Shown: positions 28,476 to 37,697 of the stretch, one piece after another
How positions within the stretch are numbered: position 1 is the stretch's first letter
Layout: each line of letters starts with the position of its first letter
DNA from: Alteromonas sp. LOR
GTDB taxonomy: Bacteria; Pseudomonadota; Gammaproteobacteria; Enterobacterales; Alteromonadaceae
Reading direction: 5' to 3'
NCBI RefSeq assembly: GCF_000753865.1
Contig: NZ_JQFW01000015.1
Coordinates: forward strand, 739,916-803,915
Length of the DNA: 64,000 nucleotides
Position numbers and translations under genes: made by a program
The notes under the pieces: generated by a model
The model's database searches: none
Seen by the model: the letters and a program-made list of their open reading frames with translations, nothing else
Told to the model about the DNA's origin: nothing

Positions 28476-29981
28476 TTATCTTGCATTGAACTGCTTTTGG
28501 AATTCATCGAATGTCTCGGTTACACCTTCACGGGGCTTACCTGATTTGCTGAGTATCATTATGGTTAAGCTTGAAAGCACAAACCCAGGCACAATCTCGT
28601 ACATCCAAGCACCTAAAGCCTGACCATTAATGGTGACAGGAAGATAAATCCACAGTAACACCGTTACCGCGCCTACAATCATGCCGCCTAGGGCTGCGCG
28701 ACGAGTCATCTCACGCTTAAACAGACTAAACAGTACTAGCGGGCCAAATGCTGCGCCAAATCCAGCCCACGCATTACTCACCAATGTCAGTATGGTGCTG
28801 TCTCTGTCGTAGGCTAAGAATATTGACACCAACGCGACCGCTACTACGCTAAGGCGACCAGCAACCACTAGCTCTTTATCAGAAGCATCTTTTCGTAAAA
28901 AGGCTTGATAGAAGTCGCTAGTTAATGAGCTAGACGTTACCAGCAGTTGTGATGAAATTGTACTCATGATCGCCGCTAGAATAGCCGCAAGTAAAAAGCC
29001 ACCAATCAACGGGTGAAAGAGAATTTGTGATAGGTAGATAAAGACGGTTTCAGGATCAATCTCGTTACCATTGCCCGTGATATAGGCTAACCCAAACAAA
29101 CCTGTCATTAATGCGCCGATGATAGACACTATCATCCAACTCATACCGATGTTTCGAGCCGCTGGAATATCTTTCACAGAGCGAATAGCCATGAAACGGA
29201 CAATAATATGAGGCTGTCCAAAATAACCTAATCCCCATGACATTAATGAGACAATGCCAATAAAGGTAATCGTTTGATTAGTAGAGGCATCCATAAATGC
29301 ATCAAAAAGGGCAGGGTTAATGTTATCTAATGCGTCGATAGACGCACCAATACCGCCTAATTCACTGATGACCACCGCTGGCACCATGATGAGCGAGACA
29401 AACATGATACAGCCTTGCACAAAGTCGGTCATGCTTACGGCCATGAACCCGCCTACCAGCGTGTAGGCAACTACAACCCCTGCAGTGACATACAAGCCAG
29501 TTTCATAGCTCAGTCCAAAGGATGTTTCAAATAATTTACCGCCGGCTACAACGCCAGAAGAGGTGTAAAGGGTAAAGAAGACAACAATTACTACAGATGC
29601 AATAACTCTAAGAAGACGAGAGTTATCAGCGAAGCGATTTTCAAAATAATCTGGAATAGTAATAGAGTTATTTGCAACTTCGGTATAAATGCGCAGTCGA
29701 GGAGCCACGAGTAAGTAGTTGGCTAGTGCGCCAAGGGTTAAACCAACAGCTATCCAGCCAGCAGAAAGTCCTGAGACATACATTGCACCAGGAAGACCCA
29801 TTAGCATCCAGCCACTCATGTCAGATGCACCAGCAGACAAAGCGGTTACTGCGGGACCCAACTGTCGACCACCAAGCATATACCCTTCAACATTGGTATC
29901 AGTTTGCCGGTAAGCAAAAAGACCGATACCCAACATTACAACAAAATACAAACCCAACGAAATAATCGTACCAGTAGCCAT
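28476..29981 (-). CDS. putP: Sodium/proline symporter
   Basis: Inner-membrane Na+-coupled proline uptake system of the SSS family. It has 501 residues and about thirteen helices. The N-terminal ALSAGASDMSGWMLMGLPGA (near 48-67) is nearly identical to E. coli PutP and includes the sodium-site aspartate. FFTLYTSSGVVAG and LVGGFMAVSMTDFVQ are also PutP-specific. A sodium-coupled carrier fits a marine habitat. No putA is adjacent. Confidence 0.93.
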   Translation of the reverse strand: MATGTIISLGLYFVVMLGIGLFAYRQTDTNVEGYMLGGRQLGPAVTALSAGASDMSGWMLMGLPGAMYVSGLSAGWIAVGLTLGALANYLLVAPRLRIYTEVANNSITIPDYFENRFADNSRLLRVIASVVIVVFFTLYTSSGVVAGGKLFETSFGLSYETGLYVTAGVVVAYTLVGGFMAVSMTDFVQGCIMFVSLIMVPAVVISELGGIGASIDALDNINPALFDAFMDASTNQTITFIGIVSLMSWGLGYFGQPHIIVRFMAIRSVKDIPAARNIGMSWMIVSIIGALMTGLFGLAYITGNGNEIDPETVFIYLSQILFHPLIGGFLLAAILAAIMSTISSQLLVTSSSLTSDFYQAFLRKDASDKELVVAGRLSVVAVALVSIFLAYDRDSTILTLVSNAWAGFGAAFGPLVLFSLFKREMTRRAALGGMIVGAVTVLLWIYLPVTINGQALGAWMYEIVPGFVLSSLTIMILSKSGKPREGVTETFDEFQKQFNAR

Positions 29982-30159
29982 ATATGTTCCCTATGATTTT
30001 TCTTCCATGCTATCACCAATATTTAGGAGTCTCCACGTAAGTAGTTACTCACCGGTTATTTTCTGAGCAGCGGGTTTTAGATTGAAGTGTTGATTATGTA
30101 AGCTTTCCCCGTATTTTTGGGGAAAAGACAGGCTGGAAAACGATCAGAAACTAGGCCAG

Positions 30160-30215
30160 TGAGCTAAAACCAATGAGCTAAAACCAATGAGCTATGAATA
30201 ATGAGCTATAAATAG
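30160..30215. repeat. Four 14-bp tandem units
   Basis: TGAGCTAAAACCAA twice exactly (30160-30173, 30174-30187), then TGAGCTATGAATAA and TGAGCTATAAATAG (30188-30215). The array ends 7 bp beyond the stop of the GGDEF gene. Confidence 0.8.
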
Positions 30216-30222
30216 TCACGCT

Positions 30223-32229
30223 TTAGGCATGGGCGAGGGTGGTAGATTCAACCCTTGAGCGTCCGCTGTTTTTTGCTTTATACAAAAGCTCGTCGCATAT
30301 TTTGATGACCGACTCTGAGCTGATAGACCCGTTCAGCGCCACTACACCACTTGAAAACGAAACGGTAAACGCCTTGTCTGTATGCTCCCAATGGGCGACA
30401 CGAGAAAACGCGTAATTTAACTCATCGAGTACGCTTTTCACTTCTTGCTCACTGGAGTTCTCAAAGTAGATTAAAAACTCTTCGCCACCATAGCGGCAAA
30501 GCAGGTCCGATTTGCGGATACGCTTGCGTATGGTTTGGCTAAAGGTATTTAATACTTCATCACCTACGGCATGACCGTATTTGTCGTTGATGCGCTTGAA
30601 ATGGTCGATATCAATAAGGGCGAGACACGATGCGGGGTGTTTCTTTAGCAAGGATTTTAATTGTTTTAGCATGGCACGGCGAGTTAAGGCGCCAGTGAGT
30701 GAGTCGGTATCTGCCTTGGTGTCGCTTTTCCTTTTCGCTATCCATAGCCATGTAGTCAAAATTGAACAAATAATGGTTATAAGAGCGAAAACCGTAGTGC
30801 GCAGCTTTTCTTTATCACCTGCCAATCCTGTATTTTCTTTTTGTAAGGTGGCAAGCTCTTTTTGACGGTATTTGGCAAGCTCTATATCTCGGGAAAGCAT
30901 GTTTAATTTATTGCTGGCTGAAAGTTGAAACTTTTCATCATGATAATTTACTATCATTTCGCGATACTTTTCCTGATACAAAAATGCATTTTCTGCATCT
31001 CCCCGAACTTCATATATATGCTTTAGAGCAAGAAATTTGCCTAATAACGCCTTTTTTTTATACGGAACAGTCATTAGCTTTTCATTTATCGCATCTTCAT
31101 AAGCAAGAATTGCCGCCATGAACTCCTCATCACTACCTTTTATCGCTGTATAAATTGCGGTGGCGGTAGGTATTACATCAAGAGAGAATGATGGAATGTC
31201 AGCGCTAGAGTTTATGATGCGGGAGGAGATTTCAAGCAGTCTCTCCCTATCTCCTTCCGCTAATCGCGAAGCATATATACTCATCCTAAGCATATCAATA
31301 TAGACACTTTTGAAGTTTTTCTGGGATGGTTCAATTGAATTGGCTTCTTTAAGAAGCTCCAGCGCCTCAGTAAATTTACTTAGCCTGTTTAAGGCACTTA
31401 CCGCTAGAGTAAAGTCACTGGTATCTAAAGTTCCAAGTTTCTTTTTTAAAGAGATCTGCATTCGAGTATGGTAAGCAGCTTTACTGGGTATATTGAGGTC
31501 TAGGTAACTGTCTGCAAGCAAATAGTGCACACCCTGTTGGTCAAATTCCATTTCAAGTTTGTTATCGAATTTGTCAATAGGAAGATAGGGCAATGCATTT
31601 TCGTATTCTTGAATTGCTCGTATCGGTGATGAGTCAGAATATTCTATGGCCAGCCATAACGTTGCAATTGCTATAGCTTTAGTATCACCTGAGAGTAGTA
31701 ATTCTTGCTTTAGATCGTCGAGCGCAGGGATTGTTGCACTGAGCCGTTTCAAAGAGCCTTGATAGTCGTTAATACCTTTTATGTAAATGTAATAGCCCCT
31801 TAATGCTGCATAAACCCTAATGTTGAACTCTTTTAAAGTCTGCCAGTGCTTTTCCAGAAGAGCTCTTTTAATAACGATAGGAAGGCGAGGTGTGTTTTTA
31901 TGCTGAACATTAGACAGTGCCATTGTATGACGAAAAACGACACTGATATCGGATTCATCAGACTGAATATCGCTTTGGTGCAGTTTTAGGAGAATTTCTT
32001 CATTTGAGTGTTTAGAAGGGTAGTTCCACTCATAAAGAACGGCATGCGCGAGGTTAGCATAAGCATTTACCTGATTTTTCATGCTGGTATCATTGCTAGA
32101 AGCTAGGGAAGGGAACGTTATAAAAAGCATGAGTATGCACTTAAGCGCTAGCTTATTTGCACAATGACATAATAACGTTACTGCTGTGCCTTTGATGCTA
32201 CCAGCGAGTTTTTTTGATCTACGGCTCAC
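30223..32229 (-). CDS. TPR-containing membrane diguanylate cyclase
   Basis: 668 residues. A probable N-terminal signal or anchor (hydrophobic ILMLFITFPSLASS near 33-46) leads a large periplasmic helical region with TPR-like repeats (about 190-430). A coiled coil and one membrane helix (near 480-502) connect to a cytoplasmic GGDEF domain. The active site is GGEEF at 581-585, so it should be catalytic, and RKSD at 572-575 is the product-inhibition I-site RxxD five residues before it. The protein should make c-di-GMP in response to a periplasmic signal. Monocistronic. Confidence 0.9.
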   Translation of the reverse strand: MSRRSKKLAGSIKGTAVTLLCHCANKLALKCILMLFITFPSLASSNDTSMKNQVNAYANLAHAVLYEWNYPSKHSNEEILLKLHQSDIQSDESDISVVFRHTMALSNVQHKNTPRLPIVIKRALLEKHWQTLKEFNIRVYAALRGYYIYIKGINDYQGSLKRLSATIPALDDLKQELLLSGDTKAIAIATLWLAIEYSDSSPIRAIQEYENALPYLPIDKFDNKLEMEFDQQGVHYLLADSYLDLNIPSKAAYHTRMQISLKKKLGTLDTSDFTLAVSALNRLSKFTEALELLKEANSIEPSQKNFKSVYIDMLRMSIYASRLAEGDRERLLEISSRIINSSADIPSFSLDVIPTATAIYTAIKGSDEEFMAAILAYEDAINEKLMTVPYKKKALLGKFLALKHIYEVRGDAENAFLYQEKYREMIVNYHDEKFQLSASNKLNMLSRDIELAKYRQKELATLQKENTGLAGDKEKLRTTVFALITIICSILTTWLWIAKRKSDTKADTDSLTGALTRRAMLKQLKSLLKKHPASCLALIDIDHFKRINDKYGHAVGDEVLNTFSQTIRKRIRKSDLLCRYGGEEFLIYFENSSEQEVKSVLDELNYAFSRVAHWEHTDKAFTVSFSSGVVALNGSISSESVIKICDELLYKAKNSGRSRVESTTLAHA

Positions 32230-32302
32230 TTACTGCTCTTAACTCTATACTGCTTAGGACGAATTGAACTTGTCTCAATAGATAATTATGCACGCTCGCA
32301 AA

Positions 32303-32317
32303 GCTACAATTTGTAGC
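32303..32317. promoter_or_regulatory. 15-bp palindrome upstream of the TPR-GGDEF gene
   Basis: GCTACAA-T-TTGTAGC, perfect 7-bp arms. It lies 74 bp before the GGDEF start codon, within the likely promoter region, and is a possible operator. Flanking GCAC/GTGC adds partial outer symmetry. Confidence 0.35.
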
Positions 32318-32498
32318 CTATGTGCGACACTACTTAATTAGTCTAAAGTATAGAGTTTACAGCGCTTGGTTGCACCTTAAATTTTTAAAATGAACATAAG
32401 GCTATGTTTGCTACCAAGTCGACGACGTTGGCAGCAAATTAGCGTAAGTAGAAAGAAAAGCTATAAGCGGTTGAAAAGCTAAATACTTTTCTGTTTGC

Positions 32499-33203
32499 TT
32501 AAGCAGAAAACTGAAGTCTATTGGCAACCGCGTCTTTCATAGTAGATAGGTCGCTGCCTTTATTACCCACGACAATTATATTGGCCTGTTGCATTTTGAA
32601 GCTCTCGCCGTGAAAGGAGTCATCTTCAAATTCGCTTGGCACTTTAAAATTGTCACGACTTGGCACCACAAAAACTGACATTTTACCCTGCGGTGTATCG
32701 ACAATAAGGTGCAGGCTCTGTACGGTGCTGAGGTGGCAGTAGTTGGCAACCTCTACACCATCAATCATAGTGTCGAAGCTAGCGCCAAAGCTCGCCAGTT
32801 TCGCGTTTACCATATTTAAATCAACGGGTAATAGGGAGTGAGATTCCTCTACATCAGCATATTGCATATGAGCCAGCGCATGGTCGCCCAAACTAATGGA
32901 CTGCTGCTGAAGCATAGTGAAACTAATCCCCACAGCAAATGCGACAGATGCGGCTATCGCCACATACCAGCGGCTTCTTTTCTTGTAGCGGCTAAATTCA
33001 TCGGCCGATTGCTGCCAAATAAGTTTACTCGCTAAATCTTCTGGTACATCAACTTTAAGAGTTTGCTTAAGCTTATTGTCGAATGCTTTTTGTTCCTGCC
33101 AAAAAGCGCGCTTTTTCTCATCTGCATTCGCAGCAGCGACTAAATCGCTGTCAGTTGTATTAGGATCAGCGTAAATTCTACGTCTAAATTCTAATTCATC
33201 CAT
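32499..33203 (-). CDS. Probable anti-sigma factor (DUF3379-like)
   Basis: 234 residues with a single membrane helix near 81-99 (WYVAIAASVAFAVGISFTML), an N-terminal cytoplasmic part of about 80 residues beginning MDELEFRRRIYADP, and a periplasmic C-terminal domain. It overlaps the ECF sigma gene by 8 bp. The topology and pairing fit an anti-sigma factor; the sequence resembles DUF3379 as I remember it. No zinc-type HxxxCxxC motif is present in the cytoplasmic part. Confidence 0.75.
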   Translation of the reverse strand: MDELEFRRRIYADPNTTDSDLVAAANADEKKRAFWQEQKAFDNKLKQTLKVDVPEDLASKLIWQQSADEFSRYKKRSRWYVAIAASVAFAVGISFTMLQQQSISLGDHALAHMQYADVEESHSLLPVDLNMVNAKLASFGASFDTMIDGVEVANYCHLSTVQSLHLIVDTPQGKMSVFVVPSRDNFKVPSEFEDDSFHGESFKMQQANIIVVGNKGSDLSTMKDAVANRLQFSA

Positions 33204-33753
33204 TAGCTTGACCTCTATGTTGATTCTGTTTCTCCAGCGCCTCTTTTAACTGATTTCGAGCCCGAAAAAGCCGTGTCATTACTGTGTTTTTGTTGAGATC
33301 TAATTGAGTCGCTATTTCTTCACCGCTAAAACCAAATAACAGCTGCAGAATAAGCGGCTCTCTATATTCAATGCTTAAGGTACCGAGTAACCTATGCAGT
33401 TCTCGTTCTTTAATATCGCCTTCAGCTTGCTGAGTGTCGTCGTGAATGAAAACATCATCGATATCTACGAGCTCTAACTGTTTTCGTTCGAAGCGGCGGG
33501 CATTTTCACGGCGCAATATAGTGATTAACCAACCTTTGGCTGCTTTTTCGTCGTTTAAGGCGTCGAGAGAACGCCATGCCCGTAGGAATGTTTCTTGAAC
33601 AATGTCTTCCGCCACACTTCTGTCTTTGACTAACCAGTAGGCATAACGAAATATATCGGCGTGAAATGCTTTCACTAGGGCTTCGTATCTTTGATGCTTT
33701 GCTTTCATACTCGATAAGACCTGAGTGTTATCGATTTTATTTCGAGCAAACAT
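33196..33753 (-). CDS. ECF-type RNA polymerase sigma factor
   Basis: 185 residues from 33753 (an ATG at 33708 would give 170; neither has a strong Shine-Dalgarno). Region 2 covers YEALVKAFHADIFRYAYWLV to DIVQETFLRAWRSLD (about 24-72) and region 4 covers LSIEYREPLILQLLFGFS to NTVMTRLFRARNQLKEAL (about 120-175). It is cotranscribed with, and overlaps, its putative anti-sigma. The regulon is not evident; the group is often linked to envelope stress. Confidence 0.93.
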   Translation of the reverse strand: MFARNKIDNTQVLSSMKAKHQRYEALVKAFHADIFRYAYWLVKDRSVAEDIVQETFLRAWRSLDALNDEKAAKGWLITILRRENARRFERKQLELVDIDDVFIHDDTQQAEGDIKERELHRLLGTLSIEYREPLILQLLFGFSGEEIATQLDLNKNTVMTRLFRARNQLKEALEKQNQHRGQANG

Positions 33754-33837
33754 AAAATAAATTCCAAAAAGGGTTAATTTTTTTAACGTCTCACACCAAA
33801 TACCGACTTAAAGAAACCTAAAAGACATCTTTTGAGC

Positions 33838-33871
33838 AAAAAAAAGCGCCATGCTTTAAGCGACGGCGCTT
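33838..33871 (-). terminator. Intrinsic terminator of the DUF885 gene
   Basis: AAGCGCC (33844-33850) pairs with GGCGCTT (33865-33871), with an inner GCTT/AAGC, and a run of T follows on the minus strand. It is located 30 bp after the stop of the DUF885 gene. Confidence 0.75.
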
Positions 33872-33902
33872 CTTAGAACTCTATTTGGAAAATACAGAAC
33901 GT

Positions 33903-35756
33903 TTACATAGCGCTTTGGGTTGCTATCCAGCTATCGATGTTTTCCTCAAGCATTGAAAGCGGGACCGGTCCATACTTTAATACTTCATCATGAAAACCTT
34001 TCCAATCGAAGTTGTCGCCGAGCTCGTTCATTGCTTTCTCGCGCAACTCCATAATTTTCAATTTTCCAATCATGTACGCTGTGGCCTGCCCAGGCATAGC
34101 AATATAGCGTTCAATAGCCTTTTGTGCATCATATTCTGGGTTCGGCGTATTTTCTACCAAGTAATCGACGGCTTTTTCGCGAGACCATTTTTTTGCATGG
34201 ATGCCGGTGTCTACGACAAGACGACAAGCACGCCAGAGCTCCATGGCTAACCTACCAAAGTCAGAATAGGGGTCTTCATAAAACCCCATATCTTTAGCAA
34301 GCTCTTCAGTGTAGAGTCCCCAGCCCTCGGTGTAAGCGGTAAAGCTTAAGAACTTTTGGAACTGCGGAATACCGTCGAGCTCTTGAGCAATGGTACGCTG
34401 CATATGATGGCCTGGAATGCCTTCATGATATGCCAAAGCCTCTAACTGGTAAGTTGGCATCGCTTTCATGTCGTATAGGTTAGCATAGTAAATACCTGGT
34501 CTACTGCCATCTTGTGCCGGGCTCTGATAGAAAGCTTTCCCCGCCGACTGCTCTCTAAACGCCTCAACGCGTTTTACTATCATTGGCGCTTCGGGAAGTA
34601 TTCCAAAATATTCAGGGATCATTTCTCTCATATCATCGATAGCTTGCTTAGCATCGTCTAGATATTGCTGTCTGCCCTCGGGAGTAGAGGGAAGGTAGAA
34701 CTGGTCGTCTTCGCGCATAAATACGAAAAACTCTTGCAGCGTACCTTCAAATCCTACTTCTTTCATAATGCCGCGCATGGCGTTGTGAATACGTTCCACA
34801 TTTTCTAAACCTATGTCATGCACTTCTCGGGCAGTAAGGTCGGTGGTAGTGAACCAGTTTAGACGGTTTTGGTACCACTTATCGCCATCAGGCAAACGCC
34901 ATACACCATCGCCTTCAGGTGATAATGTTTTTTGGTGCTCAAGCTCATTGATAAAACGGGTATAGGCTGGTTTAACTGAAGCCGTAAGTGCGCGTTTAGC
35001 GTCTGTGAGCAGCGTTGTCTTTTCACTGTCACCAATGTCCAATGCATTCACTTTGTTTTGGAAGTCGTTCAATAATGTTGAAGGGGTGTCTGAGTCATCA
35101 AATGGCGCCCCCTTTATTACATTTTCAGAGGCATCCACCATTTGGTCATAAGCCCATTTTGGCGGAAATACGCCTACTTTCTCTCTTATCTTCATTTGGT
35201 CGATAACTTGATCAAAGTAGGTACTTACATTAGTTAGTCGGCCGATATACGCCACTGCATCTTCTTTGCTCTTCACACTATGAATGTTAATTAGGAAGCT
35301 TGGGACTTGGGTATGAGCCGCTCTGAATTGATGGACAATATATCTATGATGACGAAACTCGTCATTGGCCAAGTCTCTCTCAATTCCAAGCTTGTATAAA
35401 CGCAAGCTTAAATTTTCTTGGTCACTCAGTTTTAGCGTGTCGAAACTCTCTAGTGTCTTAAGCCTGTTCTTCGCTATAGCAATACGCGCGTCTTTCTCGT
35501 CTTCGCTAATGTCATCCCACTTGTCATAGTCCCACTTTTTTCCTAAGTAGCTTTGAAAAAGTGGTGAGCGTTTAAGGTCATCTTCAAATGAGTTTTCAAA
35601 AAAAGTAGCAAGACGTTGGGATTCCGTTTGCCCTGACTCGCTTTGTGATTTTACTTCCGGCGCTTGGGATTGCGGTGTTTCATTGGCAGGTGAACAAGCC
35701 GTTAGCGTTAAAAGTGCTAACGCAACTGGTGTTAGTGAAAAGAGTGACGTTTTCAT
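33903..35756 (-). CDS. DUF885 family lipoprotein, putative metallopeptidase
   Basis: 617 residues with a lipoprotein signal (lipobox LTAC near residue 18). DUF885 proteins are predicted zinc peptidases. The likely metal site is YHEGIPGHHMQ (HExxxGHH form) in the C-terminal half, with a second conserved cluster TAYTEGWGLYTEEL downstream giving a glutamate ligand. It probably acts in the periplasm or at the outer membrane on peptides. A perfect 7-bp hairpin (35778-35799) sits in its 5' leader. Confidence 0.88.
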   Translation of the reverse strand: MKTSLFSLTPVALALLTLTACSPANETPQSQAPEVKSQSESGQTESQRLATFFENSFEDDLKRSPLFQSYLGKKWDYDKWDDISEDEKDARIAIAKNRLKTLESFDTLKLSDQENLSLRLYKLGIERDLANDEFRHHRYIVHQFRAAHTQVPSFLINIHSVKSKEDAVAYIGRLTNVSTYFDQVIDQMKIREKVGVFPPKWAYDQMVDASENVIKGAPFDDSDTPSTLLNDFQNKVNALDIGDSEKTTLLTDAKRALTASVKPAYTRFINELEHQKTLSPEGDGVWRLPDGDKWYQNRLNWFTTTDLTAREVHDIGLENVERIHNAMRGIMKEVGFEGTLQEFFVFMREDDQFYLPSTPEGRQQYLDDAKQAIDDMREMIPEYFGILPEAPMIVKRVEAFREQSAGKAFYQSPAQDGSRPGIYYANLYDMKAMPTYQLEALAYHEGIPGHHMQRTIAQELDGIPQFQKFLSFTAYTEGWGLYTEELAKDMGFYEDPYSDFGRLAMELWRACRLVVDTGIHAKKWSREKAVDYLVENTPNPEYDAQKAIERYIAMPGQATAYMIGKLKIMELREKAMNELGDNFDWKGFHDEVLKYGPVPLSMLEENIDSWIATQSAM

Positions 35757-35777
35757 GTTATCTCCCGGTAGTGGTTG

Positions 35778-35799
35778 GCCGCACTATTGTTGGTGCGGC
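35778..35799. other. Hairpin in the leader of the DUF885 gene
   Basis: GCCGCAC, 8-base loop, GTGCGGC: perfect GC-rich arms about 22 bp before the DUF885 start. On the minus strand no T-run follows; on the plus strand TATTTTTATT does, so an antisense-strand terminator is also possible. Confidence 0.4.
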
Positions 35800-35891
35800 T
35801 ATTTTTATTGTTTTGTTATCTTCTGTCGTTTTTACAAATTTACCGTATTCACTCACAGGCGCTATTAACTAGCGCTAGTGCGTGGCACGAT

Positions 35892-37697
35892 TTACTCGCT
35901 TACACTGTTTACTGACGATGTAGGGTAAAGCTTAGAAAGTGTAGCGCCTTTACTTTTAGCGTGCATAAAATGCGCTTTTCTAGCCGCCTCAACTTCTGAC
36001 ATCAGTTCAGACAGAATTTGATTAATACTGTCTGTGCTTTTAGCATTATTAGACTTTGAAAAACGGGCTTGTTGTAATTTATCCAGAGGCCCTCTAATCG
36101 CTACTGTGTCGCTTGAGTCTTCTGGCATTGGCCGCCCACTCTCATTGCCATTTAAGGCGCGAAGCCATACTTGTAACGCGCTATCAATTTGTGAAATATC
36201 TTTTGCTTTCAGTATGCTAATAAGGACGTTATACGCTTTCTTTTCAACGCTAGAATTGTGTTGATGGTTCAATACGGCTGACGTAGACATGCTACTTCTA
36301 TTCTCACTCATTTGAGAGCCTTGACGACTTCTCTTTATAAACAGTACCAAAACAACAAGGGTAACTAACCAACCCAATGCCAGCACGCTAATGAGTAACC
36401 AAAGTGTTGTTGTATCGCTTGATTCTGCAATCTTCGGCTCATTTGGCTTAATGTCAGAAGCGGCATTTGAAGGCGTTTGGGCCACATAGGGCGTTTCATC
36501 TTCTGGGGCTGCTTGGGGCGGGGCACTATCGGTTTGCCCAGAGGCCGCGAGCACGTTAATTGAGCGGGGCGGAATAGTCGCATACTCTGTTTGCTCAGTG
36601 AGCGTATTGAACCAAGGAATAGTCACCTCTGGCAAAACCATTTTGCCAGGCTCCGTAGGAATAATAGCTAGCGAGCTCTGTCGCTGAGCAATCAGGTTTT
36701 GATTTTTTTCAACTGTAGTCGTGTTTGATTGATCTGGGTATAGCTTGAACGTAGGCGGATAGAATTCCGGTATTTCAGGCAATTGCTCTTCAACCACACC
36801 GAGTGCGGTGAGAGTGACTATTCGCGTAACAGGCTCGCCAACAACAAAATTGTCACCTTGCGGCCACTCCTCATCAATTCTCACCATTTCCGATGGAAGC
36901 CATGCATAATCAATATCACGAGGAATAGGGTTTATATTTACGACAATATCTGGCCCCACACGGTTAATTTGTTGCGTGCGGTTAAAAAAGCCAAACCGTT
37001 GATTTGTATTTGCCGCCATCACCTCGCCGGTAAATACAGGGCCTCGTAGCGTGAATTCTCCAGAAGCTTGAGGTACCACTGCAAATTGGCGCTCAATAAT
37101 TTGATAACGTCTTCCATTTAATATGTCAGCGTATTGCTTATCATCACCTAGTTGCCTTATTTCCGCATTCTCCATTTCCGGCGCCTGCAAACTACCTCTT
37201 TCAATATTGCTAGAGAGGTGTAATTTTACGGTGTAGAGTAATTGCTGATTAAGGTACGCCTCGTTCTTGTCTATGTCAGTGGTAACGAAATAATCCCTTG
37301 CTACATTACTTTGTTCCTGTACTGGGATCACTGAAACTTCAATGGGTGTTGTCGTTTTATCTTCTATGCGCAAAGAAGGAATGGTAAATGTCCCTTCTTT
37401 TCGAGGAAACAGGGTAGTCGTCCAGGTGGTGGTGCGCTTCGCATCAAAATTCACTATAGAGGTTTGACTGCTCACCGACGTTCGCCCCACCACAAAGTCC
37501 TTTAACAATGATGAGCTATCGAACGCATCCCGATCGGCGCTGCCGTTTGCCGTAACTGTGAGTCTTATAGCTTCGTCTAACATCACCGGGTTGCGATCGA
37601 TAGTGACTTCAACTGACTCAATATCAGCCTGCACGTGAAAAGTGACGAAAAAAGTACAAATTAACGTTAATACTGTAGATTTAGATAAAGCTTTCAT
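35892..37697 (-). CDS. batD: BatD-like protein
   Basis: 601 residues with a cleavable signal peptide (to about ADA/QA at 25), a long beta-rich periplasmic part and one C-terminal membrane helix (about 435-455, TTLWLLISVLALGWLVTLVV), then a cytoplasmic tail of about 145 residues. The start of the mature region (VEVTIDRNPVMLDEAIRLTV) is typical of BatD. In Bat systems it works with the VWA proteins BatA/BatB and a MoxR ATPase in the envelope. It starts one base after the BatB/C gene ends. Confidence 0.88.
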   Translation of the reverse strand: MKALSKSTVLTLICTFFVTFHVQADIESVEVTIDRNPVMLDEAIRLTVTANGSADRDAFDSSSLLKDFVVGRTSVSSQTSIVNFDAKRTTTWTTTLFPRKEGTFTIPSLRIEDKTTTPIEVSVIPVQEQSNVARDYFVTTDIDKNEAYLNQQLLYTVKLHLSSNIERGSLQAPEMENAEIRQLGDDKQYADILNGRRYQIIERQFAVVPQASGEFTLRGPVFTGEVMAANTNQRFGFFNRTQQINRVGPDIVVNINPIPRDIDYAWLPSEMVRIDEEWPQGDNFVVGEPVTRIVTLTALGVVEEQLPEIPEFYPPTFKLYPDQSNTTTVEKNQNLIAQRQSSLAIIPTEPGKMVLPEVTIPWFNTLTEQTEYATIPPRSINVLAASGQTDSAPPQAAPEDETPYVAQTPSNAASDIKPNEPKIAESSDTTTLWLLISVLALGWLVTLVVLVLFIKRSRQGSQMSENRSSMSTSAVLNHQHNSSVEKKAYNVLISILKAKDISQIDSALQVWLRALNGNESGRPMPEDSSDTVAIRGPLDKLQQARFSKSNNAKSTDSINQILSELMSEVEAARKAHFMHAKSKGATLSKLYPTSSVNSVSE

